This document shows, in pieces, positions 15,885 to 24,202 of a stretch of DNA of 51,029 bases. Each line of letters opens with the position of its first letter. Position 1 is the first letter of the stretch. The stretch is taken from contig DATCHD010000062.1 of NCBI GenBank assembly GCA_036508555.1, positions 1-51,029 of the forward strand, given 5' to 3'. This DNA comes from CAINVV01 sp036508555 (lineage in GTDB: Bacteria; Bacteroidota; Bacteroidia; Bacteroidales; Prolixibacteraceae). The notes below the pieces were generated by a model that was given only the letters and a program-made list of their open reading frames with translations, searched no databases and was not told the origin of the DNA. Made by a program: the position numbers and the translations under genes.

Positions 15885-17825
15885 ATGATATCGGTAGAAG
15901 AATTATATGTTGAATTTGGTGGATTTGAGCTTTTCAAACAGGTCAGTTTTATTGTTAATCCCCGCGACAGGATTGGACTTGCAGGGCGTAACGGAGCAGG
16001 CAAATCGACTCTTTTAAAGATTTTTGCAGGAAAACAGATCCCCACTTCCGGTAGAGTAGTCGCCCCTAAAGACTTGAAAATTGGCTATCTTCCTCAACAA
16101 ATGGATACTACCGACTCCAACACTGTCATCGAAGAAGCCGCCCGTGCCTTCGAAGAAATTCATCTCCTGGAAAAACGAATAAACTTCCTCAGCAATGAAC
16201 TTTCCGTCCGTGATGATTATGATTCAGTCGAATATCATCAGATTATGGATGAACTACATGAAATAAATGATCGTTTTCACCTCCTGGGAGGAGGTAATTT
16301 TCACGCCAATATTGAACAAACATTAATAGGTCTGGGATTTGACCGCAAAGATTTTGACCGACCCACTGCTGAATTTTCGGGCGGGTGGAGAATGCGAATT
16401 GAATTGGCTAAAATCCTCTTGCAGAAACCGCATGTTTTCCTGCTGGACGAGCCAACCAACCACCTCGACATCGAATCGATTCAATGGCTTGAGAAATTTT
16501 TAAAGGAGTATGCAGGCGCTGTCGTTCTGGTCTCCCACGACCGCGCCTTCCTCGACAATGTGACCAACCGAACGGTCGAGATTAGTCTGGGTAAGATTTA
16601 TGATTACAAGGTCAATTACAGCAGGTACCTGGTATTAAGGGTTGAAAGACGTGAACAACAGATGGCCTCTTTTCGAAACCAACAAAAGATGATCCAGAAT
16701 ACCGAAGATTTCATCGAACGTTTCCGCTACAAAGCCACCAAATCCGTTCAGGTTCAGTCACGTATCAAACAACTGGATAAAGTAGACCGGATAGAAGTTG
16801 ATGAAGAAGATACACGATCCATGAATATCAGGTTCCCTCCTTCCCCCAGGTCAGGCACAGTAGTATTTAAAGCAACAGGTGTTTCAAAATCCTTTGGTAC
16901 CCTGAATGTCCTGAAAAACGTAGACCTGACCATCGAAAAAGGAGAAAAAATTGCTTTTGTGGGCAAAAACGGCGAAGGGAAAACGACAATGGCCCGGATT
17001 CTCATGCAACAGCTTGAATGCACCGGAGAACAACTTTTGGGGCATAATGTTAAAGTCGGATATTTTGCCCAAAACCAGGCTTCCTTGTTAGACGAGGAAC
17101 TGACCGCCCTGGAAACCATTGATCAGATTGCTGTTGGAGATATCCGGACCAAAATCCGGGATATTTTAGGGGCATTTTTGTTCTCGGGTGAAGATGTGGA
17201 TAAGAAAGTTAAAGTTCTCTCCGGTGGTGAAAGATCCAGGTTAGCCATGATTCGCCTATTGCTTGAACCAGTGAACTTTTTAGTGCTTGATGAACCCACC
17301 AATCACCTCGATATACATTCAAAAGGGATACTTAAAAAGGCTCTGGCGGATTTTGATGGAACATTGTTACTGGTTTCACATGATCGTGAGTTTCTGGATG
17401 GCCTTGTCAATGTGGTTTATGAGTTCAAAAACAAAAAGATCAAACAGCATCTGGGGGGAATCTATGAATTTTTGCAGAAAAAAGAGATGGATTCTTTGCG
17501 TGAGCTCGAAGTAAATACTCCAATTAAGCGCGAGAAAAAGGAAGTTGTCAGGGAGGTATCCAATGTGTCGTTCGAGGAAAGAAAGGAGATTAACAAGACG
17601 ATCAGCAAACTGGAGAAACAAATAGCCGATGCAGAGTCTTATATTTCCAAGCTGGAAAACGAACTTACCTTGACAGACATTTACATGAGCGATCACCCTG
17701 AGAAAGTAGACAGCGATCTTCTCACAAAATACGAAGCCACTAAGAATCAGTTGGATATTGAACTCGGGAAATGGGCCAATTTTAATAGTGAGCTTGAAAT
17801 TTGGAATACAAAAAAACCTGAATGA
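15885..17825 (+). CDS. ABC-F family ATPase
   Basis: A 646-residue soluble protein with two ABC domains and no membrane segments, as in ABC-F translation factors (EttA, Uup and YdiF types) that act on the ribosomal E site. Domain 1 has Walker A GRNGAGKST near residue 36, signature FSGGWRMRIELAK and Walker B VFLLDEPTNHLD. Domain 2 has GKNGEGKTT near 363, LSGGERSRLAMIR and FLVLDEPTNHLD. The linker between them has the long charged helix of ABC-F proteins. Residues ~550-646 form a Lys/Glu-rich coiled coil (REKKEVVREV, KTISKLEKQI), resembling the Uup C-terminal domain. I cannot say whether it is a housekeeping or a resistance factor. rlmB starts 9 bases after it, so the pair is an operon with a ribosome theme. 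Confidence 0.92.
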   Translation: MISVEELYVEFGGFELFKQVSFIVNPRDRIGLAGRNGAGKSTLLKIFAGKQIPTSGRVVAPKDLKIGYLPQQMDTTDSNTVIEEAARAFEEIHLLEKRINFLSNELSVRDDYDSVEYHQIMDELHEINDRFHLLGGGNFHANIEQTLIGLGFDRKDFDRPTAEFSGGWRMRIELAKILLQKPHVFLLDEPTNHLDIESIQWLEKFLKEYAGAVVLVSHDRAFLDNVTNRTVEISLGKIYDYKVNYSRYLVLRVERREQQMASFRNQQKMIQNTEDFIERFRYKATKSVQVQSRIKQLDKVDRIEVDEEDTRSMNIRFPPSPRSGTVVFKATGVSKSFGTLNVLKNVDLTIEKGEKIAFVGKNGEGKTTMARILMQQLECTGEQLLGHNVKVGYFAQNQASLLDEELTALETIDQIAVGDIRTKIRDILGAFLFSGEDVDKKVKVLSGGERSRLAMIRLLLEPVNFLVLDEPTNHLDIHSKGILKKALADFDGTLLLVSHDREFLDGLVNVVYEFKNKKIKQHLGGIYEFLQKKEMDSLRELEVNTPIKREKKEVVREVSNVSFEERKEINKTISKLEKQIADAESYISKLENELTLTDIYMSDHPEKVDSDLLTKYEATKNQLDIELGKWANFNSELEIWNTKKPE

Positions 17826-17834
17826 ATTTATATT

Positions 17835-18578
17835 ATGGAAGATAAAGATTTTGTTTTCGGAATACACTCCACCATCGAAGCCATCAATGCAGGCAAAGAA
17901 ATTGACCGTATCCTTATCTCCAAAGGATTGCAGGGTGAACATTATCAGGATCTGATGAAGTTGGTCAGGCTTTACAATATTCCGTTTCAACAAGTACCCG
18001 TCGAACGCATCGACCGTGTTACCCGAAAAAACCACCAGGGGGTTCTTGCTTTCATTTCTCCGATCGCCTATCAGCCCATTACGGAGATCATCCCAATGCT
18101 TTATGAACAGGGAAAAAATCCGTTGATTCTCTTGCTGGACCGGATTACCGACGTAAGGAATTTTGGTGCAATTGCCCGCTCTGCCGAGGTTGCTGGCGTA
18201 GATGCCATCCTGATTCCTGAAAAAGGAGCAGCGCAAATCAATGCTGATGCCATGAAAACTTCTTCAGGAGCATTGCTGAAAATCCCGGTTTGCAGGGAAA
18301 AAGATCTTATTAATACAGTCAGGTTCCTGAAAAATTCCGGATTGAAAGTGATTGCCGCTACAGAAAAGGCCGATACAAACTATTTTAGTCGTGACATGAC
18401 CCAGCCTCTGGTCATCATCATGGGTTCGGAAGAAAGCGGCATTGACGCTTCCCTGCTCAGGATCGCTGATGAATGGACAAAAATACCTCAACTAGGAACA
18501 ATACAATCTTTAAATGTCTCTGTAGCTGCTGGAATTCTGATGTTCGAGGCGGTCAGACAAAGGATTTTGCAAGGTTAA
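17835..18578 (+). CDS. rlmB: 23S rRNA 2'-O-methyltransferase RlmB (TrmH/SpoU family)
   Basis: A 247-residue SPOUT methyltransferase. The N-terminal substrate-binding domain spans residues 5-75 (FVFGIHSTIEAINAGKEIDR). The knot domain carries LLLDRITDVRNFGAIARSAE (motif 1, with catalytic Arg and Asn), IIMGSEESGI (motif 2) and IPQLGTIQSLNVSVAAGI (motif 3). RlmB methylates the 2'-OH of G2251 in the 23S P loop; a TrmH-like relative with another target cannot be excluded from sequence alone. It is the second gene of an operon with the ABC-F gene and ends at a strong terminator. Confidence 0.9.
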   Translation: MEDKDFVFGIHSTIEAINAGKEIDRILISKGLQGEHYQDLMKLVRLYNIPFQQVPVERIDRVTRKNHQGVLAFISPIAYQPITEIIPMLYEQGKNPLILLLDRITDVRNFGAIARSAEVAGVDAILIPEKGAAQINADAMKTSSGALLKIPVCREKDLINTVRFLKNSGLKVIAATEKADTNYFSRDMTQPLVIIMGSEESGIDASLLRIADEWTKIPQLGTIQSLNVSVAAGILMFEAVRQRILQG

Positions 18579-18596
18579 CCGACAATAATTACTCTC

Positions 18597-18632
18597 AAAA
18601 AGGGATGAAAGGCAGCTTTCATCCCTTTTTTT
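18597..18632 (+). terminator. Intrinsic terminator
   Basis: A 15-bp perfect stem: AAAAAGGGATGAAAG at 18597-18611 pairs with CTTTCATCCCTTTTT at 18616-18630, with a 4-base loop and a run of T. It ends the ABC-F/rlmB operon and could also act on the opposite strand because of the A tract. Confidence 0.9.
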
Positions 18633-18797
18633 GCTTTTTCATCACACCCCCAATTTTTATACTATCAATATAAATATAATATTAATTTATTGCAAGCACC
18701 CCCAATTTATTTAACACAATTATCTATTATTGCAAAAAAACGTTCTTTTCTTATTTTTTATCACTGAATTGGTGTGCTTCAGTTTTGGATTCCGATA

Positions 18798-19262
18798 TTA
18801 GAAGATTGGCACTTCTCTCTTAAATGTTTCTTCAAGGGAGATAAAGGTTTCGGTACTTGAAATACCTGAGATTTTTTGAATCTTGTCGCTGAGAACAGTC
18901 TTCAGATGTTCATTGTCCCGTGCATAAATCTTTGCAAAAATGGCGTATTGTCCTGTGATATAATGACATTCCACAATCTCTGGAATTAATCGAAGTTGTT
19001 CAGCAACTTCTGAATACAAGCTACCCTTCTCCAGAAAGATGCCAATATATGAACACGTTCGGTAATCTATCTTTCTGGGATCGACATTATAACCCGAACC
19101 GATAATTACGCCCATGTCAGTCATTCTGGTGACTCGCTGGTGAACTGCGGCTCTGGAAATTCCGCATTCTTCGGCCACATCTTTAAATGGTATCCGGGCA
19201 TTCTTGGTAACGATATCCAAAATTTGAAGATCTGTGTCATCAAGCTGGTTTCTAAGTGTCAT
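18798..19262 (-). CDS. Lrp/AsnC family transcriptional regulator (copy 1)
   Basis: A 154-residue regulator with an N-terminal winged helix (LDDTDLQILDIV, then FKDVAEECGISRAAVHQRVT, residues ~8-55) and a C-terminal RAM/AsnC ligand-binding domain (CHYITGQYAIFAKIYARD, then ETFISLEE). It is transcribed away from amt, whose coding start lies 169 bases off, so local control of ammonium uptake is a reasonable guess. It is about half identical, without gaps, to the Lrp protein encoded at 24199-24699, and both end in FKR-x-[VI]-P-I. The ligand is unknown. A TAAATTTG box on the minus strand at 19303-19296 may be its -7 element, though no good -33 was found. Confidence 0.92.
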   Translation of the reverse strand: MTLRNQLDDTDLQILDIVTKNARIPFKDVAEECGISRAAVHQRVTRMTDMGVIIGSGYNVDPRKIDYRTCSYIGIFLEKGSLYSEVAEQLRLIPEIVECHYITGQYAIFAKIYARDNEHLKTVLSDKIQKISGISSTETFISLEETFKREVPIF

Positions 19263-19431
19263 GGCAAAAAAATGATTTAAAAGCTAAAAATAGTTCAAAT
19301 TTATTTATTTGTCAACAAACGGCCCCCGATTCTGGACAGATGATTTCAATTCAATCAATATTATTAAAGAATGACATTTTAGATTAACAAAAATTATTTG
19401 ACAATAGAAAATATTTATAACATTGAAAATT

Positions 19432-20748
19432 ATGAAGAAATCCTGGCAAATTTCGCTTTTCCTCATTCTGATCATCTCTCTGATCGGAGTTTTCGTCTCC
19501 GGAAAGAATCCTTTTGAAGTGGATCCGAAGGTTGTCCCAGGTGATGTAGCCTGGATGCTGACTGCCACCGCCCTTGTGCTTTTTATGACACCAGGATTAG
19601 CATTTTTTTATGGGGGAATGATCCAGCCAAAAAACATAATTTCTACAATGTTGCAAAGTTTTGTGGCAATGGGAGTTATAAGTATTATCTGGGTAATTTT
19701 CGGATTCAGCCTGGCATTTGGCGACAGCATCGGTCCTGATAAATATGGCCTGGTAGGTAACCCATTCACTTTCTTTATGTTCAAAAATGTCGGAGGCAAC
19801 ATCAATGCTGCCTTAGCTCCTACTATCCCGCTTGCCTTGTTTGCCATTTTTCAGATGAAATTTGCCATTATCACTCCTGCCCTGATCACAGGTTCTTTTG
19901 CTGGAAGGGTCAGATTCAGCTCATACATTTTGTTTATTTCTCTTTTCACCATCTTTATCTATGCTCCATTGGCTCACTGGACCTGGCATCCGAATGGATT
20001 CCTGCGCAATTGGGGAGTACTTGACTTTGCCGGAGGAACGGTTGTTCATATGTCAGCTGGTTTTGCTGCACTGGCAGGAGCGGTGTTTTTAGGCCCGCGA
20101 AGAGATTACCAACAACAGTTCCACCCGGCAAATATTCCCTTTGTCTTGCTTGGAGCCAGCATGCTCTGGTTTGGTTGGTTTGGATTCAACGCCGGATCTG
20201 CTCTGGCTGCCAACGCTGTTGCCACAGTTTCATTGATGAATACAAATATTGCTTCTGCTGCTGCCATGATCGGTTTTATCTTATTTGATGTAGCCATGGG
20301 TAGGAAACCTTCAGCGATGGGAGCTGCTATCGGCCTTGTGGTGGGATTGGTCGCCATCACGCCAGCCGCAGGTTATGTCAATCTTGGAGCAGCAATTTTT
20401 ATCGGATTATTCGCCTCTTTTATATGCAACATTGCAATTTCTTACCGTTCCAAGACTTCACTCGACGACACGCTGGATGTCTTTCCTGCACACGGCATGG
20501 GAGGAATTACTGGAATGCTACTTACGGCGGTTTTTGCCCAGGGAGTTGGTTTGATTTATGGTCAGTATAAAACCTTCCTATTCCATCTTTTGGCACTCGT
20601 AATTGTGGGAGCCTATACTTTTGGTGGCTCTTATCTTTTATATGTACTGACCAATAAGCTATTGCCAATGAGAGTATCCCCAAAATCCGAGCGCTTGGGA
20701 TTGGATATCACGCAACACGACGAATCATATCTTAACACTTTTCACTAA
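19432..20748 (+). CDS. amt: Ammonium transporter Amt
   Basis: A 438-residue inner-membrane Amt/Mep/Rh channel with about 11 transmembrane helices after a cleavable or N-terminal hydrophobic segment. Diagnostic sites are FFYGGMIQPKN, the conserved Asp in LDFAGGTVVH, and the two pore His residues: H206 in VVHMSAG and H354 in AHGMGGITG. The ATG at 19432 is chosen over an in-frame TTG at 19423. The GlnK/GlnB gene that often accompanies amt is absent here; instead an Lrp gene is divergent. The 3' end overlaps the convergent nitroreductase gene by 24 bases. It probably works with glnN in nitrogen assimilation. Confidence 0.96.
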   Translation: MKKSWQISLFLILIISLIGVFVSGKNPFEVDPKVVPGDVAWMLTATALVLFMTPGLAFFYGGMIQPKNIISTMLQSFVAMGVISIIWVIFGFSLAFGDSIGPDKYGLVGNPFTFFMFKNVGGNINAALAPTIPLALFAIFQMKFAIITPALITGSFAGRVRFSSYILFISLFTIFIYAPLAHWTWHPNGFLRNWGVLDFAGGTVVHMSAGFAALAGAVFLGPRRDYQQQFHPANIPFVLLGASMLWFGWFGFNAGSALAANAVATVSLMNTNIASAAAMIGFILFDVAMGRKPSAMGAAIGLVVGLVAITPAAGYVNLGAAIFIGLFASFICNIAISYRSKTSLDDTLDVFPAHGMGGITGMLLTAVFAQGVGLIYGQYKTFLFHLLALVIVGAYTFGGSYLLYVLTNKLLPMRVSPKSERLGLDITQHDESYLNTFH

Positions 20749-21255
20749 TCTCACAACTTTCTTCCAGTCTAACTCCTTTTCAGAAAGCGGCGGACGATCA
20801 GCAGCCTTAAAACCAATTCCTACCACGGAAAGGACTTCCAGATGTTCGGGAATATTGAGTAATTCACCAATAAATTCATTGGCTGTCTGATCATCATCGT
20901 GGTAACGACGGTGAATCTGTACCCAACAGGAACCCAATCCCAGTGCCTCGGCCGCAAGTTGAATAATAATTGAAGCTATCGAACAATCTTCAATCCAGAC
21001 ATCACTCTTTGTCTTGTCGCCTGCTACCACGATTGCCAGAGGGGCATGTTTAAGAAGACATGCACCATGAGGTTTCGCCAATGATAGCTGACCCAACAAT
21101 ACAGGGTCTTCTACTACAGTAAATTCCCAAGGTTGACTATTCTTTGAGGAGGGTGAATGCAGGGCTGCTCTTAAAAGCTGATGGATGATTTCCTCTGCCA
21201 CGGGTTTATCACTAAACTTTCGTGTGCTTCTTCGGTTATAAAGTACGTCCAGCAT
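20725..21255 (-). CDS. Nitroreductase family protein
   Basis: A 176-residue FMN-dependent nitroreductase-fold protein. NRRSTRKFSDKPV at the N-terminus is the FMN-phosphate-binding signature; HSPSSKNSQPWEFTVV follows at the usual spacing, and EALGLGSCWVQI lies in the second half. Family members reduce nitroaromatics, quinones or flavins with NAD(P)H, and the true substrate cannot be told. The length is at the short end of the family. A TATTTTTG box on the minus strand (21281-21274) is a candidate promoter. The gene ends inside the end of amt. Confidence 0.9.
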   Translation of the reverse strand: MLDVLYNRRSTRKFSDKPVAEEIIHQLLRAALHSPSSKNSQPWEFTVVEDPVLLGQLSLAKPHGACLLKHAPLAIVVAGDKTKSDVWIEDCSIASIIIQLAAEALGLGSCWVQIHRRYHDDDQTANEFIGELLNIPEHLEVLSVVGIGFKAADRPPLSEKELDWKKVVRLVKSVKI

Positions 21256-21273
21256 TGTTGGTTAGTTTTTATG

Positions 21274-21281
21274 CAAAAATA
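21274..21281 (-). promoter_or_regulatory. Candidate -7 element of the nitroreductase gene
   Basis: On the minus strand this reads TATTTTTG, an exact TAnnTTTG match 18 bases before the start codon. No convincing -33 element was found. Confidence 0.35.
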
Positions 21282-21432
21282 GAAAGCATATTGGTTACCC
21301 AGTACACAATTATGATTTTTTTTCAAAAACCTCAATAATTTTGATCTCTGAGACCGAAAAGGTACTAATTTCTGATTACCTCTCGTAACCCCGAACGGAT
21401 GGCCATGATCGAAAAAGGAGCTGATCCGAAAT

Positions 21433-22707
21433 TTATTCGGTGCACCTTTGTATAGATCGGCGAATGGCTTTCTGACAAACCGGACAGAAATTGTTCGGTT
21501 TGTTTGATTTCATGCGGCAATCCTGCATCGGACTGTAAATACCCTTCGAAATATATCCTCCCCCTTCAAAAACACCTGTTTTCCCTGTATATTCCTCTGT
21601 CCGGGGAGTTGGTACAGGTGTAGAAGGATCAATAAATCCTCCCCATTTGGATTTAAAATCGACCAATGTGGTCAAATTTGGTTCCCATGGTTCCACTTTC
21701 AGGTTATAATAATCTTCATAAGCTACCTCTGATGTATAGTATTCGTCCCCCAAACCTGCAAACTCGTGACCGAATTCGTGAATGAATACCTGGGGTGCCA
21801 GATAATGACCTGCCGTACAGACAGATATATTATTGCAAAAGCCACCTCCACCATATTCGTTAGAATTTACTAGAACAATAATATAATCATAGGGCACAGC
21901 TGCTGCCTGATCATGCACGGTCTTCAGGTCGGTTATGGTAAGATATCTTGCAACATCAAATGTATAGAAAGTACTGTTGTATAGCGTATTAACATAAATA
22001 TTCCTTCCTGGGATATCAGTTCCTGACTCTTCAGATGGCGTTTCAAGTGCATAAATATTAAACTCCTTCTTCATCGAAGCAAACGGTTCAACCACGAAAA
22101 GAGAATCAATCAGCCGATCCGCATCCTTTACAAATTTGTCCATTTCCTCCTTCTTATATCCCTCGGCCAATATGGCTATATCGACTTTTTTGGATGGTTC
22201 GCCTGATTTTCTAAGCATCACAAACTCCGTTTTCAAGACAGACTCATGGAGGATAAAATAATTCGAAGGATCTATTACCGTAGAAAAAATCTTTTCAAAC
22301 TGACCTTCCCTGTTACGGCACTCAATTTCCAGGGTTACTTTATTTTTTGGAAAAGGAAAGCGAAGTACCTGGTAGAATGCCCTTTCCATCCTTTTTGCCT
22401 CTGCCGTTGATTGCCACTCCTGAAAAAGCGGTGAAAATCCCTCTTGATAAATCAGGGCTTTTGTAGAAAAGTCCTTCACATTGAAGCGATAATTGCCCAG
22501 GACAGTTTCTTCTGGCCTGAATTGATTGTTGCCCCCCCAGAATGGCTCCTTCTTTTGCTGAACCTCCGTAACTTTGACAGTGCTGCTGGTCCCGGATAGT
22601 AAATAGTCGAATCTAAACACTACTTCAGTAAAATAACTCTCAAATTTGACTTGTGCGTCAAGCAGAACGGGCATCACCAGAAGTAAGAAAATAGTAAGTT
22701 TTTTCAT
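21433..22707 (-). CDS. Secreted M64 family zinc metallopeptidase
   Basis: A 424-residue protein with a clear signal peptide (MKKLTIFLLLVMPVLLDAQ). The N-terminal ~150 residues form a beta-rich domain. The peptidase domain follows, with VDIAILAEGYKKEEMDKF near 195 and the zinc site HEFGHEFAGLGDEY near 310, an HExxHxxGxxD-type metzincin-like motif with the catalytic Glu. The C-terminal CRMKSN, FCPVCQ pattern is also found in the family. M64 was named for an IgA peptidase, but most Bacteroidota members have unknown targets, so IgA cleavage should not be assumed. It is divergent from the mscS gene. Confidence 0.9.
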   Translation of the reverse strand: MKKLTIFLLLVMPVLLDAQVKFESYFTEVVFRFDYLLSGTSSTVKVTEVQQKKEPFWGGNNQFRPEETVLGNYRFNVKDFSTKALIYQEGFSPLFQEWQSTAEAKRMERAFYQVLRFPFPKNKVTLEIECRNREGQFEKIFSTVIDPSNYFILHESVLKTEFVMLRKSGEPSKKVDIAILAEGYKKEEMDKFVKDADRLIDSLFVVEPFASMKKEFNIYALETPSEESGTDIPGRNIYVNTLYNSTFYTFDVARYLTITDLKTVHDQAAAVPYDYIIVLVNSNEYGGGGFCNNISVCTAGHYLAPQVFIHEFGHEFAGLGDEYYTSEVAYEDYYNLKVEPWEPNLTTLVDFKSKWGGFIDPSTPVPTPRTEEYTGKTGVFEGGGYISKGIYSPMQDCRMKSNKPNNFCPVCQKAIRRSIQRCTE

Positions 22708-22769
22708 TTATGTATCAGGAATCAGTGTTGAAAAAAAGCTTAGAACCGGCCAACAATAGTTTTCATCCA

Positions 22770-22801
22770 TTGGTTTAAATCCAGCTGATTGACTAATTTT
22801 G
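22770..22801 (+). promoter_or_regulatory. Promoter of the mscS-type gene
   Basis: TTG at 22770-22772 and TAATTTTG at 22794-22801 match the -33 and -7 elements with 21 bases between them. The start codon lies 50 bases downstream. Confidence 0.55.
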
Positions 22802-22850
22802 CAGCCGTATCAAAATTAATTATTTCTGTACAGTATAAAAGAAATCCCCC

Positions 22851-24095
22851 ATGCAAGTTTTTTATGATTATCTGAGAGAACAGATGTTAAATGCCCAGTT
22901 CTATCCAAAGGTCGCTATTTACATGGCCGCTATTGGGACTTTCCTGATATTATCTCTCATTGCACTCATTCTTTTCTTCCCTTTCAGGAAAATACTCCTA
23001 ACCATCATTGAAAGATTCACCAGACATACGGAAACGCTTTGGGATGATGTGCTTTTTGATCACAGAGTATTCCACGCTGTTGCGCATCTGATTCCCGCTA
23101 TCTTTATCTATGCATCAGCTGGTTTCGGTTCAGAAGATCTGGTTGCTTTACCCGAAGTTATTAAGGGTATCGCAAAAATCTACATCACTTTTGCCGTCGT
23201 TTTGAGTCTCACCCGCTTTCTGGGTGCTTCGCAGGATATCTATAATACCTACCCTTTCTCTCAGGAACGCCCGATTAAAGGTTATCTTCAACTTGTCAAA
23301 ATCCTAATCTATTCAGTTGCTGCTATTATTTTAGTTTCCATTATTGTCAACCAGGATCCGGGCAAGCTCTTTGCTGGATTAGGTGCAATGGCTGCGGTTT
23401 TAATGTTTGTATTTAAGGATCCAATTCTGGGGTTTGTTGCAAGTATTCAGCTGGCTGCCAATAAGATGGTTAAGCCAGGAGATTGGATTACCGTCCCAAA
23501 ATTCAGCGTTGACGGTACTGTTGTTGATATTTCTCTGACTACCGTGAAAATCCAGAACTGGGATAAAACCATCACCTCACTGCCTACTTATTCGCTTGTT
23601 TCAGAATCTGTTACCAACTGGATCGGCATGCAAGAATCAGGAGGAAGGCGCATCCAGCGTTCTATATTTATCGATATGACAGGGATCCGGTTTTGTGATA
23701 AAAAACTTGTAGACCAGATTTCCCAGCTGCCAATTATTAAGAAATACATGGAGCAAAAACTGGAAATTGATCCTCATTTCCCCGACTGGGCCAGGCAATT
23801 AGACCCTCAACCCACTAATCTGGCAGTTTTCAAGACTTATGTAGAAGCGTTTCTGTGGACCAACCCTAATACCCATAACCACATGACGCTAATTGTCAGA
23901 TTTTTACAATCAACCGAACGTGGTTTACCCCTCGAATACATTGTATTCAGCAAAGAGCAACAAGCAGATCTATATGAAACTATTCAGGCTGAGATTGTGG
24001 ATCACCTCCTGGCTGTTATAAAGGAGTTCGATTTGCAGGTCTTCCAGAATCCATCAGGAAGCGATTTCAGACAGCTGGTAACTAAGAAAAATTAA
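22851..24095 (+). CDS. MscS family mechanosensitive channel (YbdG-like)
   Basis: A 414-residue membrane protein. Transmembrane helices are visible at about residues 20-45, 75-95, 103-120 and 148-170. The pore-lining helix of the MscS fold follows (LFAGLGAMAAVLMFVFKDPI), then the beta domain (KMVKPGDWITVPKFSVDGTV, with VVDISLTTVKIQNWD and LPTYSLV). The C-terminal ~150 residues, with GRRIQRSIFIDM and the IVFSKEQ segment, match the YbdG subgroup rather than small MscS. It acts as an osmotic safety valve or tension sensor in the inner membrane. A hairpin starts 7 bases after the stop and a second Lrp gene follows. Confidence 0.9.
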   Translation: MQVFYDYLREQMLNAQFYPKVAIYMAAIGTFLILSLIALILFFPFRKILLTIIERFTRHTETLWDDVLFDHRVFHAVAHLIPAIFIYASAGFGSEDLVALPEVIKGIAKIYITFAVVLSLTRFLGASQDIYNTYPFSQERPIKGYLQLVKILIYSVAAIILVSIIVNQDPGKLFAGLGAMAAVLMFVFKDPILGFVASIQLAANKMVKPGDWITVPKFSVDGTVVDISLTTVKIQNWDKTITSLPTYSLVSESVTNWIGMQESGGRRIQRSIFIDMTGIRFCDKKLVDQISQLPIIKKYMEQKLEIDPHFPDWARQLDPQPTNLAVFKTYVEAFLWTNPNTHNHMTLIVRFLQSTERGLPLEYIVFSKEQQADLYETIQAEIVDHLLAVIKEFDLQVFQNPSGSDFRQLVTKKN

Positions 24096-24101
24096 AATTA
24101 A

Positions 24102-24138
24102 TTTGCCAAAGGAGGTAAAATGTTATAGTTTTGGCAAA
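24102..24138 (+). promoter_or_regulatory. Hairpin with Shine-Dalgarno and two-codon ORF in its loop
   Basis: TTTGCCAAA (24102-24110) pairs perfectly with TTTGGCAAA (24130-24138), followed by more A residues. The 19-base loop begins GGAGGT and contains ATG-TTA-TAG (24120-24128), a start-stop mini-ORF with ideal Shine-Dalgarno spacing. Strong Shine-Dalgarno sites are rare in Bacteroidota. It may be a weak terminator of mscS or a translational element before lrp; the role is not known. Confidence 0.4.
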
Positions 24139-24187
24139 AAACCATCAATTTTCTTTTAAATTGAAATATTCAGTAGGAAATATTAAA

Positions 24188-24202
24188 ATGAAAGTACAGT
24201 GA
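24188..24202 (+). CDS. Four-codon upstream ORF overlapping the lrp start
   Basis: ATG-AAA-GTA-CAG-TGA encodes MKVQ. Its TGA overlaps the GTG start of the downstream lrp gene by two bases (GTGA), the arrangement used for translational coupling. Whether it is translated is unproven. It could be chance, because the downstream gene has no ATG nearby. Confidence 0.3.
   Translation: MKVQ

Noticed and set aside
17376..18236. A long minus-strand frame of 286 residues
   Set aside because: It lies antisense to the ABC-F and rlmB genes, both with complete motifs; its translation has no recognisable domain.
21433..22707. Calling the M64 protein an immunoglobulin A protease
   Set aside because: Only family membership is visible; most M64 proteins have unknown targets and nothing else here suggests host association.
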